Positions 60,113 through 64,000 of a stretch of DNA of 64,000 bases are shown here, piece after piece. Source of the DNA: Bacillota bacterium. GTDB lineage: Bacteria > Bacillota > Clostridia > Acetivibrionales > DTU013. The stretch is taken from positions 1 to 64,000 of the forward strand of contig JAEYRV010000037.1 in NCBI GenBank assembly GCA_023435305.1. The letters run 5' to 3'. The notes below the pieces were generated by a model that ran no database searches, was not told the DNA's origin, and saw only the letters and a list, made by a program, of their open reading frames with translations. Position numbers and translations under genes: made by a program. The first letter of the stretch is position 1; each line of letters begins with the position of its first letter.

Positions 60113-60173
60113 ATAAAAACATCGGGGACATATCTCTTCCGTTGATAAATACCCCATGCAGAGATGTGTCCCC
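60113..60173 (-). terminator. Terminator of malic enzyme gene
   Basis: Minus-strand GGGGACACATCTCT pairs with AGAGATATGTCCCC (one mismatch) across a loop of about 21 nt, followed by GATGTTTTT. Confidence 0.75.
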
Positions 60174-60205
60174 GTATTTCTTTCAAGATAAATGTCCGTG
60201 TCTTA

Positions 60206-61378
60206 TTACACTCTGTTCACGCCTGTCCTGACAGCCGCTTCGGCAACAGCCTTTGCGACACAGTCTCCAACTCTCGGATCGAATGGAGCCGGTATCACAT
60301 ATTCCGGATTCAGCTCTTCATCTGATATGAGACTTGCTATAGCCTTCGCAGCTGCGATCTTCATTTCATCGTTGATATCGCTTGCCCTGACATCAAGAGC
60401 TCCTCTGAATATACCCGGGAATGCAAGTACGTTGTTGATCTGGTTCGGGAAGTCGGAACGCCCTGTACCGATAACACTTGCTCCTGCCTCTTTTGCTTCA
60501 TCCGGCATTATCTCAGGTGTCGGGTTAGCCATGGCAAATATGATAGGATCCTTTGCCATTGTCTTTACCATTTCCTTAGTCAGCATACCGGCTGCAGATA
60601 ATCCTATGAATACGTCTGCTCCTACGATTACATCCTTCAGCAGACCTTTTTTCTTTTCAAAGTTTGATATCTTGGCCATTTCAGCCTTTTCCGCATTCAG
60701 GTTGTCCCTGCCCTCATATATGGCTCCCTTTGTGTCGCACAGTATGACCTTCTTAAGGCCCATAGCCATAAGCAGCCTGGTAACTGCGATACCTGCAGCT
60801 CCGGAACCGTTGACAACTACTTCGATATTGCTGATATCCTTTTTAGTATACTTTAATGCATTCAGCATTGCTGCGAGTGTAACAACTGCTGTTCCATGCT
60901 GGTCGTCATGGAATATCGGTATATCACATTCCTGCTTGAGGCGTCTTTCGATTTCAAAGCATCTCGGTGCTGATATATCCTCCAGATTAATGCCGCCAAA
61001 GCTGCCAGCCAGCAGCTTCACTGTCTGCACGATATCATCAACGCTCTTGGAACGGATACAGAGCGGGAAAGCGTCTACATTTCCGAAGGTTTTAAACAAT
61101 ACACATTTGCCTTCCATGACAGGCATTCCTGCCTCTGGTCCTATATCGCCAAGACCGAGCACTGCTGTTCCGTCAGTGACGACTGCAACCAGGTTCCACC
61201 TTCTTGTCAGCTGGTACGACAGATCCACATCCTTCTGTATAGCCAGACAGGGTTCAGCAACACCCGGTGTGTACGCCAGTGAAAGTTCCTCTTTGTTAGT
61301 TACTGGCACGGTGCTTATTACCTCCAGCTTACCTTTCCATTCTCCATGGAGTCTTAGTGACTCTTTTCTATAGTCCAT
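60206..61378 (-). CDS. Malic enzyme (NAD(P)-dependent, decarboxylating)
   Basis: A 390-residue enzyme converting malate to pyruvate and CO2. Motifs are SLAYTPGVAEPC, the metal-binding NLEDISAPRCFEIERRL and FHDDQHGTA, and the nucleotide-binding GSGAAGIA. The catalytic lysine lies near the N-terminus (KEELSLAYTPG region). The short bacterial form is used: the ATG of MDYRKESL follows GGAG at about 11 nt. In anaerobes on sugars it links C4 acids to pyruvate and NADPH. An AAGGATA/TATCCTT inverted repeat lies upstream at 61502-61525. Confidence 0.93.
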   Translation of the reverse strand: MDYRKESLRLHGEWKGKLEVISTVPVTNKEELSLAYTPGVAEPCLAIQKDVDLSYQLTRRWNLVAVVTDGTAVLGLGDIGPEAGMPVMEGKCVLFKTFGNVDAFPLCIRSKSVDDIVQTVKLLAGSFGGINLEDISAPRCFEIERRLKQECDIPIFHDDQHGTAVVTLAAMLNALKYTKKDISNIEVVVNGSGAAGIAVTRLLMAMGLKKVILCDTKGAIYEGRDNLNAEKAEMAKISNFEKKKGLLKDVIVGADVFIGLSAAGMLTKEMVKTMAKDPIIFAMANPTPEIMPDEAKEAGASVIGTGRSDFPNQINNVLAFPGIFRGALDVRASDINDEMKIAAAKAIASLISDEELNPEYVIPAPFDPRVGDCVAKAVAEAAVRTGVNRV

Positions 61379-61810
61379 TCCTATGCACTCCTTTTTCTTA
61401 ATTAATATCGTTGTCATTTCTTCTATGTACAAAACAAGCAAAAATCCGGTAATCTGTAAAAAATATAGTTCCCGACCCATGTTTGGAAGGGTAACAATAA
61501 CAAGGATAGCAAAGTTTATATCCTTAATCAAGCTATTTTTAGCAAGTAGGCTGATGTATAATGGATGACATAAACACTCGTTTTTCGGTTATGCTCAAAT
61601 TTGCAGGTTTAGGGATATATTTTAGTGATTTTTATTGAAGTTTTACAAAATTAGGAAACATAATTACATTATAGTGACCTTATGTTGTCTCAACAAAGCA
61701 TTATTTTTCCCATTAGTTGCAAATTTGAGCATCCCACAACTAGCCGGCATACATACCCGTTGATTGATACGGATAGAAGTGGCATAATATTCAGAAAAGG
61801 AGATATGCTG
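61379..61810. other. Gene-free interval with a 15-bp inverted repeat
   Basis: ATGCTCAAATTTGCA (61591-61605) recurs as a perfect inverted copy, TGCAAATTTGAGCAT (61718-61732), 112 bp away. Closer to malic enzyme, AAGGATA-N10-TATCCTT lies at 61502-61525. No protein frame with a ribosome site is seen. The pair could be ends of a 142-bp insertion or paired regulator sites. Confidence 0.6.
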
Positions 61811-62737
61811 ATGCGTGATATTAAGAATGTATATATAATCGGCCTTGGGGCAATAGGCGGAGCGTACGGCTCCAGAATCATGGAAAATTGTCCGGAAACT
61901 CTGAAGGTTCTGGCTGGCGGCAGCAGATTCGAGAACTATATTAACAATGGTGTTATCGTAAATGGCAAAAAAATACCGTTCACATACGTCAAATCCGGCA
62001 CGGCGGAAGAAAAAGCCGACCTTATTATGATAGCCGTCAAAAATCACCACCTTGCACAGACAATTGAGGAAATAAGTTCTCTTGTAGGTCCGGACACAAT
62101 TATCCTGTCTCTGCTGAATGGTATTACGAGTGAAGAGACAGTGGGCAGTGTATTTGGTATGGACAAAATGCTATTCTCTTTCTGCGTCGCAACAGATGCT
62201 GTGAGAGAGGGCACAAATATCAGCTATGCAAATATAGGAAGAATAGTTTTCGGTGACAGGAGCAATTCGGCGGAATCGGAGAAGGTTATCGCAGTAAGGG
62301 CCTATTTTGACCGGGTAAAGCTTCCTTACGTCGTGCCGGAAAGCATAATGCGCGAGCTATGGTGGAAATTCATGCTCAATGTTGGTATCAACCAGGTATC
62401 TGCCATCCTGCGGGCGCCATACGGCAGCTTTGCCAAAAAAGGCTATGCTCAGGATCTGATGACCGACGCATCCCGCGAAGTCATAAAAATAGCTCAAAAA
62501 GCAGGAATAGCTCTGACTGATGAGGATATAAAAAAATATATCGATATCATAACAACACTTTCCCCCGAAGGAAAGACCTCCATGTTCCAGGACGTAGAAG
62601 CAGGCCGCAAGACAGAGGTGGAGATATTCTCAGGCACAGTTTGCGAACTGGGGAGAAAGTACGGCGTACCTACTCCGGTTAACGATATGTTGTTCCGGTT
62701 TATCCGCGCTATTGAGGAATCAGCATCTGCGGTGTAG
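61811..62737 (+). CDS. Ketopantoate reductase-like protein (PanE/ApbA family)
   Basis: A 308-residue NADP-dependent reductase. The Rossmann motif is YIIGLGAIGGAYGSR. KNHHLAQTIEEI holds the expected Lys/Asn region, and the C-terminal domain has MRELWWKFMLNVGINQVSAIL with the conserved Lys and Asn. TSMFQDVEAGRKTEVE is the typical substrate loop. Pantothenate synthesis is likely but not certain, because many paralogs in this family act on other keto acids, and no panB/C/D genes are nearby. The ATG of MRDIKN has AAGGAG 8 nt upstream; another ATG lies 6 nt earlier. Confidence 0.88.
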   Translation: MRDIKNVYIIGLGAIGGAYGSRIMENCPETLKVLAGGSRFENYINNGVIVNGKKIPFTYVKSGTAEEKADLIMIAVKNHHLAQTIEEISSLVGPDTIILSLLNGITSEETVGSVFGMDKMLFSFCVATDAVREGTNISYANIGRIVFGDRSNSAESEKVIAVRAYFDRVKLPYVVPESIMRELWWKFMLNVGINQVSAILRAPYGSFAKKGYAQDLMTDASREVIKIAQKAGIALTDEDIKKYIDIITTLSPEGKTSMFQDVEAGRKTEVEIFSGTVCELGRKYGVPTPVNDMLFRFIRAIEESASAV

Positions 62738-62758
62738 GCTGCCGCCAGTTTCGCCATT

Positions 62759-63451
62759 TTAAAGGTTCAGCATGCTTTTATATGTGCGCCATAGCGGCAG
62801 GAAACGATCCATATATCCATAAAACACACTGTTGTGATAGCGTTCCAGAAGGTGCACCATCTCATGGACAACAATATATTCAAGGCACTCCGGCGGTTTC
62901 TTAGCAAGCTCGAGATTGATCCAGATCCGCCGGGCCTTCCTGTTGCAGGTGCCCCATTTTGTCTTCATTCTCTTGACACCGAATTCGCTGACCCTGACCC
63001 TCATCTCTTTTTCCCATTTGGCAATTATACCGGGTAAGACCTGCTTCAGCTGGCATCTGTAAAACTCATTCATGACAGCTTTCCGTTTTTCTAAATCCGC
63101 TCCCGGTCTTACATAGAGCTTCAACATTTGACCATCTATCTCAACATGCGGTCTTGCATCTTGTTCAATCAATTCAAGCCTATAACTGCTGCCCTTATAA
63201 TAATGTGATTCGCCGCTTATAAATTCACAGGAGATCTGAGGATTTCTTTCCATGATCCTATCCCTGTTTGTTCTGATCCAGTCGATTTTTGATGCTGCAA
63301 ACGAACGGATCGCATCATCACTGAAACGCAGCGGTGCGGAGACCCTTACGCGCCCATCCGGAGGATATACCCTGAGGTGCAGGTTTTTTATCTTCTTCCG
63401 CTCTACTTCTATATTGATTTCATCGACCCGGATTTCCGTTTTCTTTATCAT
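62759..63451 (-). CDS. YgjP-like zinc metallopeptidase domain protein
   Basis: A 230-residue protein of the DUF45/YgjP family. The zincin motif is HEMVHLLERYHN, preceded by KTKWGTCNRKARRIWINLELAKKP, which is the family's WGSC-like strand. There is no signal peptide, so it is cytoplasmic. The biological substrate is unknown; related SprT-type proteins act on DNA-protein crosslinks, and others are found beside restriction systems. No such partner is present here. Confidence 0.9.
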   Translation of the reverse strand: MIKKTEIRVDEINIEVERKKIKNLHLRVYPPDGRVRVSAPLRFSDDAIRSFAASKIDWIRTNRDRIMERNPQISCEFISGESHYYKGSSYRLELIEQDARPHVEIDGQMLKLYVRPGADLEKRKAVMNEFYRCQLKQVLPGIIAKWEKEMRVRVSEFGVKRMKTKWGTCNRKARRIWINLELAKKPPECLEYIVVHEMVHLLERYHNSVFYGYMDRFLPLWRTYKSMLNL

Positions 63452-63494
63452 GCCTTCAACTTACTTCCCATTATTGATTTATGTCATATCTGAT

Positions 63495-63522
63495 AAAAGA
63501 ACCGGGTGTATAATCACCCGGT
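63495..63522 (-). terminator. Terminator of GH39 gene
   Basis: Minus-strand ACCGGGTG-N6-CACCCGGT followed by TCTTTTAT, about 20 bp after the GH39 stop. Confidence 0.8.
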
Positions 63523-63542
63523 CCAGATATACCAAGCAAGTG

Positions 63543-64000
63543 TCAATATCCTATGAAACTGTCATCCAATCCAATATATGAACCTGATTCATCATTCACA
63601 GCCGATATTTCTACTAGTGTGACCTCGTTCCTGGCCAGCTCCAGCTTGAACCTGAAAGCGCTGCCGTCCTTATCAAGCCTGCAGGTAGTTATGCCGGGCT
63701 GCGCCGCCTGTTTGAGCACCTCGATCATATCCATGCCCGGATACCTTGGCCTTCCCATCTGCATCCAGGTTTTCAACGGATTACCGACCTCCTCATTTAC
63801 GATCTGCCGCTTCATGAACACCGCTTCACTGTCAAATGGAAGCTCAATATCAAAGCTTCTGGTTTCCTGACTCTCCGCTTCCGCATTGGCTGCCTTGTAC
63901 TTATCACCGTCATTTGACGCATTCCCCGGCTCCTGGTCTGCCCCTTCCCTCTTTAATACTACAGGGTTCCAGGCGGCTATTGCAATGGAACCGTCCTTCC
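63543..64000 (-). CDS. GH39 beta-xylosidase, 3' part (cut by window end)
   Basis: The frame is open from the stop at 63543 to the right edge of the window, giving the last 151 or so residues. The segment KDGSIAIAAWNP, then ELPFDSEAVFMKRQIVNEE, GNPLKTWMQMGRPRYPG and the ending RNEVTLVEISAVNDESGSYIGLDDSFIGY fit the C-terminal beta-sandwich of GH39 xylosidases. The catalytic barrel lies outside the window. A hydrophilic Asn/Asp/Glu-rich stretch (about 63850-63950) interrupts this domain. An ATG at 63821 is internal, not the start. Confidence 0.75.
   Translation of the reverse strand, partial: KDGSIAIAAWNPVVLKREGADQEPGNASNDGDKYKAANAEAESQETRSFDIELPFDSEAVFMKRQIVNEEVGNPLKTWMQMGRPRYPGMDMIEVLKQAAQPGITTCRLDKDGSAFRFKLELARNEVTLVEISAVNDESGSYIGLDDSFIGY

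Overview
The window looks like a chromosomal segment of a spore-forming, anaerobic, mid-GC Firmicute of class Clostridia that lives on plant polysaccharides. The sequence-based reasons are: strong GGAGG-type ribosome binding sites; a GerW/YtfJ sporulation protein; a PrpE-type phosphatase; long-form HPF; an SLH-domain surface protein; and genes for GH1, GH3, GH39, GH43+CBM6, GH94 and GH95 enzymes. None of the complete glycosidases carries a signal peptide, so imported oligosaccharides appear to be processed in the cytoplasm. The genus cannot be fixed from this window. I see no rRNA, tRNA, CRISPR array, prophage or intact transposase gene.

Layout. 1-790 is non-coding repeat DNA, including a palindromic element with a second copy at 49.2-49.5 kb. 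0.8-3.3 kb is a thiol-redox cluster (YruB-like glutaredoxin, CcdA, TlpA-like thioredoxin) with a copper-type CsoR repressor and two CsoR-like operators. 3.5-7.1 kb holds a TIM-barrel protein and a Zn/Mn ABC importer whose promoter has a Fur-family palindrome. 7.4-12.5 kb holds two paralogous membrane-anchored solute-binding proteins and a flavin amine oxidase. 12.6-18.2 kb has a YjfB-like protein, a GH43-GH95 pair and an acyltransferase. 18.3-20.4 kb is a MarR-controlled ArsA-like ATPase operon. 20.5-31.2 kb is mostly housekeeping (transketolase, acyl-ACP thioesterase, a Fur-family regulator, MetY, ThuA-like, aldo/keto reductase, PrpE-like, GH1, GerW, DUF2953-like). 31.3-38.3 kb is a six-gene operon: two sugar-type ABC permeases, an HlyD-like adaptor, a solute-binding lipoprotein and a two-component system. 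38.5-46 kb has a Nif3-like protein, HPF, a DnaA-box cluster, a zinc-ribbon protein, a GH94 phosphorylase, MetA and YhfC. 46.5-51.5 kb has GH3, an AraC regulator and an agmatinase-type ureohydrolase. 52-58.8 kb has a MacAB-like permease/ATPase/adaptor operon and an SLH protein with five Fn3-like repeats. 58.9-64 kb has an MFS transporter, malic enzyme, a ketopantoate-reductase-like protein, a YgjP-like metallopeptidase and the 3' part of a GH39 xylosidase.

Working links. MetA has Glu at position 111, which predicts an acetyl-CoA enzyme. MetY uses O-acetylhomoserine, so the two loci complete one methionine route. The Fur-family gene at 23.5 kb is a candidate regulator of the metal importer. The MarR protein, the CsoR protein and the OmpR-type regulator each have plausible matching operators next to their genes.

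The most unusual property is the number of unrelated short tandem arrays, with units of about 12 to 66 bp. They lie after stop codons, between genes and inside linker-coding DNA. One array after the metal-binding lipoprotein gene repeats the last three codons plus the stop codon. Other points to check are a cluster of four consensus DnaA boxes away from dnaA, two families of dispersed palindromic elements, and the importer/adaptor/two-component operon.
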